Assembly: GCF_900696085.1 (NCBI RefSeq)
Contig: NZ_CAADFC020000004.1
Span: 1-64,000 of the forward strand
From: Bradyrhizobium ivorense
GTDB taxonomy: Bacteria; Pseudomonadota; Alphaproteobacteria; Rhizobiales; Xanthobacteraceae
Direction of reading: 5' to 3'
Length of the DNA stretch: 64,000 nucleotides
Shown: one piece after another, positions 7,989 through 16,828 of the stretch
Layout: every line of letters starts with the position of its first letter
Numbering within the stretch: the first letter of the stretch is position 1
The notes under the pieces: generated by a model
Seen by the model: the letters and a program-made list of their open reading frames with translations, nothing else
The model's database searches: none
Told to the model about the DNA's origin: nothing
Position numbers and translations under genes: made by a program

Positions 7989-9361
7989 AAATGCTTCGGT
8001 TGGGGTTGGCCGCGCTGCTCTCGGGCCTGATCGCGCTTGTCGCGCTGGAGCGCGCGGTGGCGTTTCCGGTCGATGGGAACAAGACTGTGTTGCCCGCGAC
8101 CACCGAGCTGAATGAAGACGCCCTGGATAAGCCGCGCGAGGTGTTTCAGTCCGAGCGCGCCGGCAGCAAGTCATATCTCGTCAATCTCGGCGATCTCGCC
8201 TTCAATTCACCGGGGCTGCTCGGTGAGGTGGCGCGGCAGGCCGGCGTCAGCTGCGGCACCTGCCACGTCAACGGCGCCAACAATCCAAAATTCTTCATGC
8301 CGAAGATGTCGAGCCGGCCCGGCACGTTCGACACGTCAGGCCCGCTGTTCAATCCGAAGGCCAACAATCTGGTGCTCGATCCGGTGCGGATTCCGAGCCT
8401 GCGCGGTGCCAAGTATCTTGCGCCCTACGGCGCCGATGGCCGGTTCGCCTCGCTGCGCGATTTCGTCCACAACGTCATCACCAACGAGTTCGCCGGGCCC
8501 GAGCCGTCGCCGGCGACGCTCGATGCGATCGTGGCCTATATTCAGGACATCGACTTCCTGCCCAATCCGAGCCTTGGTCCCGCCGGGCGGCTGGCCGGCA
8601 AGGTCAGCGAATCGGAACGCCGCGGCGAGGCGTTGTTCGCAAAGCCGTTTCCGCACGATCCTGCGCTGAGCTGCGCGGGCTGCCATGTTCCGTCATCCGG
8701 CTTCGTCGATCATCAGCAGCATGACGTCGGTAGCGGCGGCCTGTTCAAGACGCCGACCTTGCGCAGTGCCGATTTCAACGCGCCGTATTTCCACGACGGC
8801 CGCTTCGACGACTTTGGCCAGGTCGTCGATTATTTCGACCGCACCTTCCAACTCGGCCTCTCGGCGCAGGACAAGGGCGATCTGGTCGCTTACCTCACCG
8901 CCGTGGGTGACGGCATGCAGCCCTATGAGCGCGACGGCGCCGGCGCGACACTGAAGGAGATCAACGACTTCTCCACGGTGCTAGCGACGGCGATTCCGTC
9001 CGGCGACAAGGACATCGTTGCGCTGGCGGTCGATACGATCGGCCGCGAGCTGCGCGAATTGACCGAGCAATATCCCGATCGCAAGAACACCAGCGTATCC
9101 GGTGGCGAGCAGCAGCGCGTGCTTGCGCGCAACAGCCTCAAGGAACTCGTTCTCACGCTGCGGCGGATCGAGATGGCCGTCGCAGCCGGACGCACTGCCG
9201 ACGCTGCGGCCGAGTTCAGGAATTACCGCTATCTGATGGCGGCCGCGGTTCCCGCGGTGCTGGCCAGCGCCGAGCCATGGTCGCTGTTCAATCAGGACGT
9301 GCATGATCGGCACTACGCCGCGCTTCGCCAGGTGATGCAGTCGAAGCACGTTTTGCATTGA
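7985..9361 (+). CDS. Di-heme cytochrome c peroxidase/MauG-family protein
   Basis: The 458-residue exported protein has a signal peptide (about 1-26) and two CxxCH heme sites, C90-H94 (CGTCH) and C230-H234 (CAGCH), in the spacing of the bacterial di-heme peroxidase/MauG family. The motif YFHDGRFDDFGQVVDYFDR in the second heme domain is also typical. A C-terminal extension of about 130 residues (330-458) has no heme motif. It would act in the periplasm on peroxide or a protein partner. Overlap by four bases with the imelysin-like gene suggests a joint role. Substrate unknown. Confidence 0.85.
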   Translation: MKMLRLGLAALLSGLIALVALERAVAFPVDGNKTVLPATTELNEDALDKPREVFQSERAGSKSYLVNLGDLAFNSPGLLGEVARQAGVSCGTCHVNGANNPKFFMPKMSSRPGTFDTSGPLFNPKANNLVLDPVRIPSLRGAKYLAPYGADGRFASLRDFVHNVITNEFAGPEPSPATLDAIVAYIQDIDFLPNPSLGPAGRLAGKVSESERRGEALFAKPFPHDPALSCAGCHVPSSGFVDHQQHDVGSGGLFKTPTLRSADFNAPYFHDGRFDDFGQVVDYFDRTFQLGLSAQDKGDLVAYLTAVGDGMQPYERDGAGATLKEINDFSTVLATAIPSGDKDIVALAVDTIGRELRELTEQYPDRKNTSVSGGEQQRVLARNSLKELVLTLRRIEMAVAAGRTADAAAEFRNYRYLMAAAVPAVLASAEPWSLFNQDVHDRHYAALRQVMQSKHVLH

Positions 9362-9599
9362 TTAAGCTACGTTGAAGCGCATTAGCGGTTCTTCGTTGCG
9401 ACGTAGACCGCCTGAAGAATTTTCGATCACCAATTGAATCGTTGGAATCGCAGAGATGCAGTCATGCGCTGCGGATGTCCGCGCAGAAGATCTTTGAACG
9501 TTTCGAAACTTCTTTTGCGGTTTCACGGAAGTGAAATGCATGCGTCATTTTGTCGCACTAAGCAGTGTCTTGCTAACCGCAAACACCCTGAGGTCGACA

Positions 9600-11654
9600 A
9601 TGACGTTCAATTACAAAAAGCACTGGCGGGCCACTACCGCCCTCTGCGTCGCATCAACGGTACTCATCGCAACCGCTGCCTACGCCGCTCACTATCCCGG
9701 TGGCCGCAGCGATTGGGACAAGCGTTCGCATCACAATCACAATGCTCACAACGATGGCGATCGCGCCAAGAACGAGCATCACGGCGACAACGATCACGGC
9801 GACAAGGTGAAGACCGCGTCCCCGATCAAGCACGTCATCATCCTGATCGGCGAAAACCGCGGCCTGGATCACACCTTCGGTATCTACAAGCCGAAGGGCA
9901 AGGGACAGACCATCTCCAACCTGTTGTCCAAGGGCATCGTCAACGAGGACGGAACGCCGGGTCCGAACTTCGCGCAGGCGCAGCAGTTCTCGGTCGCGGG
10001 CCAGCAGTCGTTCTACATCGGCGCGCCGGAGATCGCGAAGTCGCCCTACAATGCGACCAACAAGATGCCGCAGCCGAACACCGCGGGCACGCCGAGCGCG
10101 CAGAGCGATACCTCTCCGCCGTTCAAGACCATCGCAGAGGCCAGCGTCGAGAAGGACATGGATTCGGCCGATCTCGATATCCTCACCACCGGCTTCAGCG
10201 GCCTGGCGAGCAACGTGCTCGACACCCGCGTTCCCGGCGCCGGCAATCTGAACGGACCGTTCCCGCTGCAGGGCGACCAGATCAGCGACGACGACTACAC
10301 CGGCGACTCGACGCACCGCTTCTATCAGGACTGGCAGCAGGAAGACTGCAGCGCCGCCAGCGCCACCAAGAAGAACAATTCGGGCTGCCTGAACGACCTG
10401 TTCCCGTTCGTGATGGCGACCTATTCGGCGACCAACAAGAGCATGGCCAACTCGATGGGCTTCTACAACGCCCAGCAGGGTCAGGCTCCGGTCCTGAAGA
10501 TGCTGGCGGACCGCTTCACCCTGAGCGACAACTTCCACCAGTCGTTCCATGGCGGCACCGGTGCGAACCACTTCATGCTCGGCACCGGCGATGCGGCGTT
10601 CTGGAGCGACGGCAAGGGCAACGCGGTGACGCCGCCGGCCAACCTGATCGCCAACCCGAACCCGGTGGCGGGCACGGTCAACCGCTACACCGTCGACGGC
10701 AATTGGAGCGATTGCTCTGACGTGTCCCACCCCGGCGTCAAGCCGATCGTGACCTATCTCAACAATCTGCCGTACGCGGCCGAGCCGAACTGCAAGCCCA
10801 ACCACTACTACATGCTCAACAACGTCAACCCGGGCTACCTGCCGAACGGCGCGCTGTCGGGCGGCAACAACGTCCCGCCGTCGTCGGTCCGCACGATCGG
10901 CGATGCGCTGATGGAGAAGAACATCTCCTGGGCGTTCTATGGCGGTGCGTTCAACGACGCCGTGGCGCTTTCGAACGCCGCGGTTGCCGCCAACGCGGCG
11001 AAGCCTGACCTCAACGCCGCGGCGTTGGCCGATCCGGCCCACGCGCTCGGTGTTGCCTACTGCCAGATCTGCAATCCGTTCCAGTATGCGACCTCGATCA
11101 TGGCCAACCCGGCCGTGCGTCAGGCGCACATGAAGGACACGGCCGATCTGATCACGGCGATCCAGGGCAACACGCTGCCTGCGGTATCGTTCGGCAAGCC
11201 GGACGGCCTGCTCGACGGTCATCCGCAGAGCTCGAAGGTCGATCTGTTCGAAGCCTACGTCCTCAACGTGCTCAACGCGCTGGACAACAATCCGGAGCTG
11301 AAGGCCGAGACCGCGGTGTTCATCACCTGGGACGAGGCCGGCGGCTACTGGGACTCCGGCTACCAGCAGTCCATCGACTTTTTCGGCGACGGACCGCGGA
11401 TTCCGACCCTGATCCTCTCGCCCTATTCGACGGGCGGCAAGGTCAACCACAATTACGCCGACCACGTGTCGCTGCTGAAGTTCATCGAACGCAACTGGGG
11501 TCTCGAGCCGCTGACGAACCGCAGCCGCGACAACCTGCCGAACCCGACCTACTCGAAGAACAACGAGTACGTTCCGACCAACAGCCCGGCGCTCTCTGAC
11601 CTGTTCGACGCGTTCGACTTCAGCAAGCCGGTCACGCTGTCCTACACCGAGTGA
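9600..11654 (+). CDS. Secreted phosphoesterase (phospholipase C/acid phosphatase AcpA family)
   Basis: The 684-residue protein has an N-terminal signal region (TTALCVASTVLIATAAYA) and then a His/Asp-rich stretch (about 38-72, including HHNHNAHND) that could bind metal. The catalytic domain begins KHVIILIGENRGLDHTFG, the family metal-site motif (usually ENRSFDHYFG). It continues with FHGGTGANHF, VFITWDEAGGYWD and DHVSLLKFIERNWGL, all typical of this phosphoesterase superfamily. It would hydrolyse phosphate esters or phospholipids outside the cytoplasm. ATG 9600 is chosen because the signal sequence starts there; the frame is open from 9531. Confidence 0.85.
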   Translation: MTFNYKKHWRATTALCVASTVLIATAAYAAHYPGGRSDWDKRSHHNHNAHNDGDRAKNEHHGDNDHGDKVKTASPIKHVIILIGENRGLDHTFGIYKPKGKGQTISNLLSKGIVNEDGTPGPNFAQAQQFSVAGQQSFYIGAPEIAKSPYNATNKMPQPNTAGTPSAQSDTSPPFKTIAEASVEKDMDSADLDILTTGFSGLASNVLDTRVPGAGNLNGPFPLQGDQISDDDYTGDSTHRFYQDWQQEDCSAASATKKNNSGCLNDLFPFVMATYSATNKSMANSMGFYNAQQGQAPVLKMLADRFTLSDNFHQSFHGGTGANHFMLGTGDAAFWSDGKGNAVTPPANLIANPNPVAGTVNRYTVDGNWSDCSDVSHPGVKPIVTYLNNLPYAAEPNCKPNHYYMLNNVNPGYLPNGALSGGNNVPPSSVRTIGDALMEKNISWAFYGGAFNDAVALSNAAVAANAAKPDLNAAALADPAHALGVAYCQICNPFQYATSIMANPAVRQAHMKDTADLITAIQGNTLPAVSFGKPDGLLDGHPQSSKVDLFEAYVLNVLNALDNNPELKAETAVFITWDEAGGYWDSGYQQSIDFFGDGPRIPTLILSPYSTGGKVNHNYADHVSLLKFIERNWGLEPLTNRSRDNLPNPTYSKNNEYVPTNSPALSDLFDAFDFSKPVTLSYTE

Positions 11655-11691
11655 TCGGATCCTCGTCGAGGACCTGATCTCATCCAAGGCC

Positions 11692-11724
11692 GGCGCCGAT
11701 CGAACCGATGGTTCGGTCGGCGCC
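11692..11724 (+). terminator. Strong hairpin after the phosphoesterase gene
   Basis: A 15-bp stem with one G-T wobble (GGCGCCGATCGAACC pairing with GGTTCGGTCGGCGCC) and a three-base loop lies 37 bp after the stop codon. There is no U-run after it, so it may be a Rho-assisted terminator or an mRNA end stabiliser. Confidence 0.5.
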
Positions 11725-11757
11725 GTCGTGTCTGCCTGTATCGATTGAGGATTTGCG

Positions 11758-12444
11758 ATGAAACGCAACGAGAGAATATCGCCGGGCATCAGGATCGTCG
11801 CAGCATGCCTGCTTGCCGCGGTCCAGCCGGCGGCCACGGCGATATCGGCCGAGGCGCAGCAGTTTTCTGCCGATCTCGTGGCGAGGAAGGACGGAACGAC
11901 GACCGCGGTGGGCACCCTGCGTGTCTCGGAGCAGAAGGCGCGGATCGAAGCGGCGGCCTTTCCGGATGGATTTTTCCTGATCGATTCGGCCAAGCCCGCG
12001 GCGCTTTTCGTCCGCCCCGCAGCGCGCGTCTTCATGGACGCGAGGCAATCGAGCCAGCTCACCCGGATGTTCGTGCCGGTCGACCCCGATCAGCCGTGCC
12101 GGCAATGGCAGGCGATGGCGCAACTCGCGGCGCCGAACGATTCGGCAATTTGGCATTGCGAGCGCGACGGGGAGGAGACCATCGCGGGGCGTCGGACCGA
12201 TGTCTATCGCGTCAGCGATGCGTCCGGCTTCGGTTTCGTCGGCTGGGTCGACCGCGCGCGCGGATTTCCCCTGCAGGTCAAGACCGCGGACGGGACGGTG
12301 ATCGCCGCCGATCACATCCGCGACGAGCCGCAGGCGGCGCAAGCGTTCGAACTTGCTGCGGGCCTGCGCAAATTCGATCCGCAGGCGCTGATCCGCCGGA
12401 TTCAGCAGAGCGATGTTTGGGTCGCGCCGCCGGACTCGGAATGA
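11758..12444 (+). CDS. Secreted LolA/DUF4412-like protein of unknown function
   Basis: The 228-residue protein has a basic N terminus and a hydrophobic stretch (about 11-30) that fits a signal peptide ending near ISAEA. The mature part alternates short strands (SADLVARKDGTTTAVGTLRV, EQKARIEAAAFPDGFFLI, TDVYRVSDASGFGFVGWVD) as in LolA-like half-barrels that bind lipids or other hydrophobic ligands. I cannot assign a function. It follows the phosphoesterase by 103 bp with a strong hairpin between, and is convergent with the class II aldolase gene. Confidence 0.55.
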   Translation: MKRNERISPGIRIVAACLLAAVQPAATAISAEAQQFSADLVARKDGTTTAVGTLRVSEQKARIEAAAFPDGFFLIDSAKPAALFVRPAARVFMDARQSSQLTRMFVPVDPDQPCRQWQAMAQLAAPNDSAIWHCERDGEETIAGRRTDVYRVSDASGFGFVGWVDRARGFPLQVKTADGTVIAADHIRDEPQAAQAFELAAGLRKFDPQALIRRIQQSDVWVAPPDSE

Positions 12445-12465
12445 TCTGGACGGGCTGCGATGACG

Positions 12466-13494
12466 TCAGCGACTGCCGCTCAACTGCCGCCGATAGTGTT
12501 CGGCGTCCCAATTCAACAACGCTTGCTCATTCTCTGCCGACAGATATCTGACCGCGGCAGTCGACGGCACACGACCGGTGACAAGCGCGAGGCAACTCAA
12601 CATGGCCTGCGCCCCGGGGCTGGCATCCTTGCGAATGACGGCACCGATATCAGCCACGAGGATCGCAACGGGCAGGGGAACTTGATTGGCGCGCGCGCGC
12701 GATAGCATGGCCGCGAGACCGTCGCCTCGCCCCACCAGCGGCATGGCGGGACCGAGAAACACCACATGGTCCGGATAGAGCGAGCCGCGCGTCGCGATCG
12801 CGCAACTGGCGCGGTCGGTGGCGATGCCGTGACACAGCGGATCTGCCGGCAACTGATAGTCGGTCGCTGTGCATAGTCGGTCGAGCGCCTCGTGATCCGC
12901 CGGCCGCATCTCGCGCGGCGGCAGTGCGAGGCGGCTTTCGACGTCGTGGACCAGCGCTTCCGCGGCGTCCGCGTCGGCTGCGCCGACCACGAGGCCGTGA
13001 TTGCCCAGGATCAGGACATCGACCGTGTCCTGCGCGATGATCTCGCCGACCGCGCGCGCCAGCGGCAATCCGGGATGATGATAGTCGAGATAGCGCCAGG
13101 CCAGTCCGTGCAGGCGCTCGGCAAACTCATCGCGCGCGTCTGATCGCACCGCCCACGCGATGGTGTTGACCGAATGGACGTGCAACACGACGGGATGCGG
13201 CATCAAGGCGTGCAGCGAGGTCTCGATCGAGGGCCGCAATGTCGTCGTGGCGTGCGGTGCGAGCGGCACCCGCTCGTCGCCTTGCGCGAGCGCCGCGCGC
13301 GCTGCGGATAGCGCGACCGGGACAAAGATATCCTTGTCTTCGGCATCGGCCAGCCAGGTGCCCGACGCCTTCACCCACAGCACGTCGCCATGCTTGATGG
13401 ACGAATTGCCGCCCGCGCCCTGCACCAGCAAAATGTTCCTGCCGACGCGTGCCGACATGCGGCGAAGTTCATCGAGGATCTTGGGCTGTTGCAT
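12466..13494 (-). CDS. Class II aldolase-family protein with C-terminal extension
   Basis: The 342-residue protein has a class II aldolase/adducin domain (about 8-200). Its zinc-site residues are in family order: E91 (SIETSLH), H105 and H107 (LHVHSVN) and H166 (GNHGLVV). This predicts retro-aldol cleavage of a sugar phosphate or a related epimerase/decarboxylase reaction. The extra C-terminal part (about 205-342) is longer than in FucA. It is the last gene of a three-gene minus-strand unit, 6 bp after the HAD phosphatase and behind a ribulokinase-like gene, so a phosphorylated pentose or pentulose is the plausible substrate class. Confidence 0.8.
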   Translation of the reverse strand: MQQPKILDELRRMSARVGRNILLVQGAGGNSSIKHGDVLWVKASGTWLADAEDKDIFVPVALSAARAALAQGDERVPLAPHATTTLRPSIETSLHALMPHPVVLHVHSVNTIAWAVRSDARDEFAERLHGLAWRYLDYHHPGLPLARAVGEIIAQDTVDVLILGNHGLVVGAADADAAEALVHDVESRLALPPREMRPADHEALDRLCTATDYQLPADPLCHGIATDRASCAIATRGSLYPDHVVFLGPAMPLVGRGDGLAAMLSRARANQVPLPVAILVADIGAVIRKDASPGAQAMLSCLALVTGRVPSTAAVRYLSAENEQALLNWDAEHYRRQLSGSR

Positions 13495-13500
13495 TCGCGC

Positions 13501-14370
13501 TCACCAGGTCAAATGGTCCATGGTCCAGTGCGGCATCCGCGCCGCGGTGCCGGCTGCGGTCCTGATCGCCTGCGGCAGGTCGCGCGCATGGGCCAGCGTC
13601 GCGCGGTGGGCGCCGGAGCCGATCAGCAGGGTCAGCATGCCCGCGGCGCGTCCTCCGGCGATGTCGTGATCGAGGGAGTCGCCGACGACGAGGATCCGCT
13701 GTGCGGCTGGATGGCCCAATTGCGCGAGCGCGGCCGCAAACATCGGCGGATACGGCTTGCCGACGAAGAACACGGTGCCGCCGAGCGATTGGTAGAACGC
13801 GGCGAGGGCGCCGGGCGCCGGGATCAGGCCGGCGACGCCGAACATCACGAGATCCGGATTGGCGCACAGCATCGGCAGGCGGCGCGAAGCCGCTAACGTC
13901 AGCCGTTCGCGCCAATGTTCGGGCTCGGCGGCGTCATCGTCGAGCCCGCCGAGCAGGATGAAATCGGCGTCGCGCATGTTAGACACCACCGCGAGGTCGG
14001 TGCCGTCGACAATCGAGTGGTCGCCGTCGCGCGAGATCAGGAAGCAGGCCGTTCCGAGACCTGCGAACGGCGCCTGCCCGCGCGAATGCAGGCCGCGCCA
14101 CGTGACTTCGCCCGAGGACAGCACGCCGTCATACGCCTCCGGTGCAAGGCCGAGCGCCGCGAGCCGGCGCTGATTGCTGCTCGCGCGCTTGCCGGAGTTG
14201 GAGAGGATCAGGATGCGCTTGCCGGCCTCGCGCAGCCTCGCCACGCAGTCCAGCGCGGCAGGGAACACCGCCATGCCCTCGTGCAGCGTGCCCCATTGAT
14301 CGAGCAGCACGTGATCGAACCGGTCGGCGATGGCGCCAAGGCCGGAGATTGCGGAAGCATTGGCCTTCAC
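13501..14370 (-). CDS. HAD-superfamily class IIA hydrolase (TIGR01459-type)
   Basis: The 289-residue protein is a NagD-like sugar-phosphate phosphatase of the class IIA HAD group. Motif I is altered to DQWGTLHEG (the usual form is DxDGTLxxG). Motif II is ILILSNSGKR, and motif III/IV is FFVGKPYPPMF plus VVGDSLDHDIAGG. The GTG at 14370 overlaps the stop of the upstream kinase gene (GTGA), so the two are coupled. It sits between a kinase and an aldolase, so it may remove phosphate from an overflow or damaged intermediate; that is inference. Confidence 0.8.
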   Translation of the reverse strand: MKANASAISGLGAIADRFDHVLLDQWGTLHEGMAVFPAALDCVARLREAGKRILILSNSGKRASSNQRRLAALGLAPEAYDGVLSSGEVTWRGLHSRGQAPFAGLGTACFLISRDGDHSIVDGTDLAVVSNMRDADFILLGGLDDDAAEPEHWRERLTLAASRRLPMLCANPDLVMFGVAGLIPAPGALAAFYQSLGGTVFFVGKPYPPMFAAALAQLGHPAAQRILVVGDSLDHDIAGGRAAGMLTLLIGSGAHRATLAHARDLPQAIRTAAGTAARMPHWTMDHLTW

Positions 14371-15647
14371 GGTGGACCGCCGTTCAACGCGAGCAGCGCC
14401 GCGCCGTAGCTTGCCTCGGTCTGCTCGGCGACCGAGACGGGAACGCCGAGAATGCGGTGCCTGATCCGGGTCCACGCATCATTCTTCGCGCCGCCGCCGA
14501 TCCCGATGACGCGGCGCAGGCGCGGCGCGCCGAGCCGCGCCAGCTGCCGGTAGGCGAGGGCTTCGACCGCGGCGATGCCCTCGAGAAGGCCCTGGAAGAA
14601 GCGGTGATCTTCCGCCGGGCGCGGCGTGATCCGCGCGGTGAGTCCCGGATCGGCAATCGGAAAGCGCTCGCCGGGTTTTGGCAGCGGATAATAGTCGAGC
14701 CCGGTCGGCTCCTCCGGCTTCACCTGCGGCGTCAGCCGCGCCATGTCGTCGGCGCTGAAATGCATCAACAGCGCGGCGCCGCCGGAATTGGATGCGCCGC
14801 CGGCCAGCCAGCGCTCGCCGAGCCGGTGCGAATAGACGCCCTGATCGGCGGCGAAGATCGGCTGCGTGGCAAGCTGCTTCACCACCAGCGTGGTGCCGAG
14901 CGAGGTGACGGCATCGCCGGGCTGGTTCGCTCGCGTCGCGATGAACGCCGCAACGCCGTCGGTGGTGCCGGCCGCGACCTGCACCGCAGGCGGCAGTCCG
15001 AGCGCCCGCGCGATCGCCGGATCGATCTCCGCGAACGGCGTTCCCGGGACCAGCACCTTCGGGAGCAGATCGGTTCGCACGCCGAGCCGATCAAGCCAGC
15101 GCGGCCATTGGCGTGCGACCGGGTCGTAGCCGAGCTTCAGCGCATTGTTCTCGTCGCTGACGCCATAATGGCCGGTGAGGCGGCCGGCGATCCAGTCCGC
15201 CTGGTGCATCGCGTGACGCGCGTCTCCGATGTAGCCGTGGGTTTGCAGATAAAGCAGCTTGGCGAGCGCGCTGCTCGCGCCGTGCGCGCCGCTTTCCAAC
15301 GGCGCCACCGCGGCCACGCGTGTCGCCTCATGGCTGGCGCGCGCATCGTTGTACATCAGGCCCGGCGAGCAGGGCCGGCCGGCCGCATCGACCAGCAGCA
15401 ACGTGCCGGATGTGCCGTCGACGACGGCGCGCGTGACGCCGCCGAGATCGACCGCCTCGCCGAGCTTGATGATCGCAGTGACCGTCGCCTGCCACCAGAG
15501 CTGCGGCGTCTGATCGATCGCGTTGCCGTCGACCCGCGGTGCGGGCAGCGCGGCCGACGCGAAGCCGCGGATTCCGGCCTGCGCATCGATGGCGCAGGCG
15601 CGGACGCCTCCGGTTCCAACGTCGATGCCGAGAAACAAGCCTCCCAT
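14367..15647 (-). CDS. D-ribulokinase-like FGGY carbohydrate kinase
   Basis: The 426-residue kinase would phosphorylate a ketopentose or similar sugar with ATP. It begins GLFLGIDVGTGGVRACAID, the FGGY phosphate-1 motif. I recognise strong likeness to the short D-ribulose kinases of cyanobacteria and plants (SePSK/AtXK-1 group): VVDGTSGTLLLVD, NNALKLGYDP, TSLGTTLVVK, GLDYYPLPKPGERFPI and GGGAKNDAWT. It is first in the minus-strand unit kinase-HAD-aldolase and is divergent from the SorC regulator. The start at 15647 directly precedes the FGGY motif. The assignment rests on memory of family sequences, not a search. Confidence 0.85.
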   Translation of the reverse strand: MGGLFLGIDVGTGGVRACAIDAQAGIRGFASAALPAPRVDGNAIDQTPQLWWQATVTAIIKLGEAVDLGGVTRAVVDGTSGTLLLVDAAGRPCSPGLMYNDARASHEATRVAAVAPLESGAHGASSALAKLLYLQTHGYIGDARHAMHQADWIAGRLTGHYGVSDENNALKLGYDPVARQWPRWLDRLGVRTDLLPKVLVPGTPFAEIDPAIARALGLPPAVQVAAGTTDGVAAFIATRANQPGDAVTSLGTTLVVKQLATQPIFAADQGVYSHRLGERWLAGGASNSGGAALLMHFSADDMARLTPQVKPEEPTGLDYYPLPKPGERFPIADPGLTARITPRPAEDHRFFQGLLEGIAAVEALAYRQLARLGAPRLRRVIGIGGGAKNDAWTRIRHRILGVPVSVAEQTEASYGAALLALNGGPP

Positions 15648-15735
15648 GCGAGTCCACCGTGATTTTGTGCCGCGCCCCGGCAAAGCGTCGGTTGCGCTGC
15701 AGCACGTTTTGGGGATTGACGCCCCGTCCGGCCTC

Positions 15736-15769
15736 TGCAATTTTTTGCAAGGCGTGAAGAAATTTGCAA
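15736..15769. promoter_or_regulatory. Candidate SorC-type operator in the divergent region
   Basis: An inverted pair TGCAA-N4-TTGCA (15736-15749) and a further TTGCAA (15764-15769) lie in the A/T-rich part of the 138-bp gap between the ribulokinase-like gene and the SorC regulator gene. Position and symmetry suit an autoregulated divergent promoter. No consensus for this regulator is known to me. Confidence 0.35.
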
Positions 15770-15785
15770 GCGGACTTTTCCGGAC

Positions 15786-16802
15786 ATGGCCGCACCTTCC
15801 GACCGGCTGCCGTTGATCGACGGCGAAGCATCGCTCGCGACGCGCGCGGCGTGGCTGTATTTCGCGGCCGGGTTGACGCAGTCGGAAGTCGCCGACCGGC
15901 TCAACATCCAGAGCACCAAGGCGCACCGCCTGATCGCGCGCGCCAGCCGCGAGGGCATGATCCGCGTGTTCGTCGAAGGCCCGGTCGCCGAATGCGTCGC
16001 GCTGGAGAACGAGCTGGCGCAGCGCTTCCGGCTGTCGTTCTGCCGCGTCGCGCCCGATCTCGGCGAGGGCGAGCTTCCGCTGAAGGCGCTGGCGCTGGAG
16101 GGCGCGAGCTTCCTGCGCCAGATCCTCGAGCGCGGCGACGACACGGTGATCGGCGTCGGCCACGGCCGCACGCTCGCCGCGGTGGTCGAGCAGCTGCCGC
16201 AGACGCCGGCGCGCGACGTGCAGTTCGTCTCGCTGCTCGGCGGGCTGACGCGGAAATTCGCCGCCAATCCGTTCGACGTGATTCACCGGCTGTCCGAGCG
16301 CACCGGCGCGGAAGCCTATCTGTTGCCGGTGCCGGTGTTCGCCAATTCGGTCGCCGACCGCGCCGTGCTGATGCAGCAATACGGCATCGCCGACGTGTTC
16401 GCGCTGGCGCGCAAGGCCTCGCTGCTGTTCGTCGGCATCGGCCAGGTCAGCCGCGACGGCTTTCTGGTGTCGAGCGGCATGATCAGGCCCGACGAGGTCG
16501 CCGAGCTGAAGCGGGTCGGCGCCTGCGCCGATCTGCTCGGGCATTTCTTCAGCGCCGACGGAACCGTGCTGGACACCGACCTCTCGGCCCGCGCGACCTC
16601 GATGAGCGCGGCAGATCTGCGCAAGCACCGCATCGTCGCCATCGCCGGCGGACCGGCCAAGGTCACCGCGCTGCGCGGCGTGCTGCGCAGCGGCATCCTG
16701 CACGGCCTGATCATCGACGAGGTGACCGCAAAGGCACTCGCCATCTCCAAGCCGGAGACCACATCCGGCAAATCAAGAAGCAAGACCCGGAAGGACACAT
16801 AA
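15786..16802 (+). CDS. SorC/DeoR-type sugar-binding transcriptional regulator (EryD-like)
   Basis: The 338-residue regulator has an N-terminal helix-turn-helix (about 22-55; GLTQSEVADRLNIQSTKAHR). A SorC-type effector domain follows (about 65-320), with VIGVGHGRTLAAVV and LLFVGIGQV typical of the NagB-like fold that binds phosphorylated sugars. Rhizobial and Brucella erythritol regulators (EryD) belong to this family. It is divergent from the ribulokinase unit and stands directly before the ABC importer genes, so it probably controls both arms by sensing a sugar or polyol phosphate. Confidence 0.85.
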   Translation: MAAPSDRLPLIDGEASLATRAAWLYFAAGLTQSEVADRLNIQSTKAHRLIARASREGMIRVFVEGPVAECVALENELAQRFRLSFCRVAPDLGEGELPLKALALEGASFLRQILERGDDTVIGVGHGRTLAAVVEQLPQTPARDVQFVSLLGGLTRKFAANPFDVIHRLSERTGAEAYLLPVPVFANSVADRAVLMQQYGIADVFALARKASLLFVGIGQVSRDGFLVSSGMIRPDEVAELKRVGACADLLGHFFSADGTVLDTDLSARATSMSAADLRKHRIVAIAGGPAKVTALRGVLRSGILHGLIIDEVTAKALAISKPETTSGKSRSKTRKDT

Positions 16803-16828
16803 AGAGCGTCAACAAGGAGAGGAAATAC

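Noticed and set aside
9500..9509. GTTTCGAAAC palindrome before the phosphoesterase gene
   Set aside because: Ten perfect bases in a 238-bp gap is weak evidence and no regulator is nearby to connect it with.
9654..12062. An open minus-strand frame of 802 codons opposite the phosphoesterase gene
   Set aside because: It is an antisense shadow of GC-rich coding DNA: low-complexity Arg/Val/Glu-rich translation, no family motif, and the plus strand has clear enzyme motifs over the same span.
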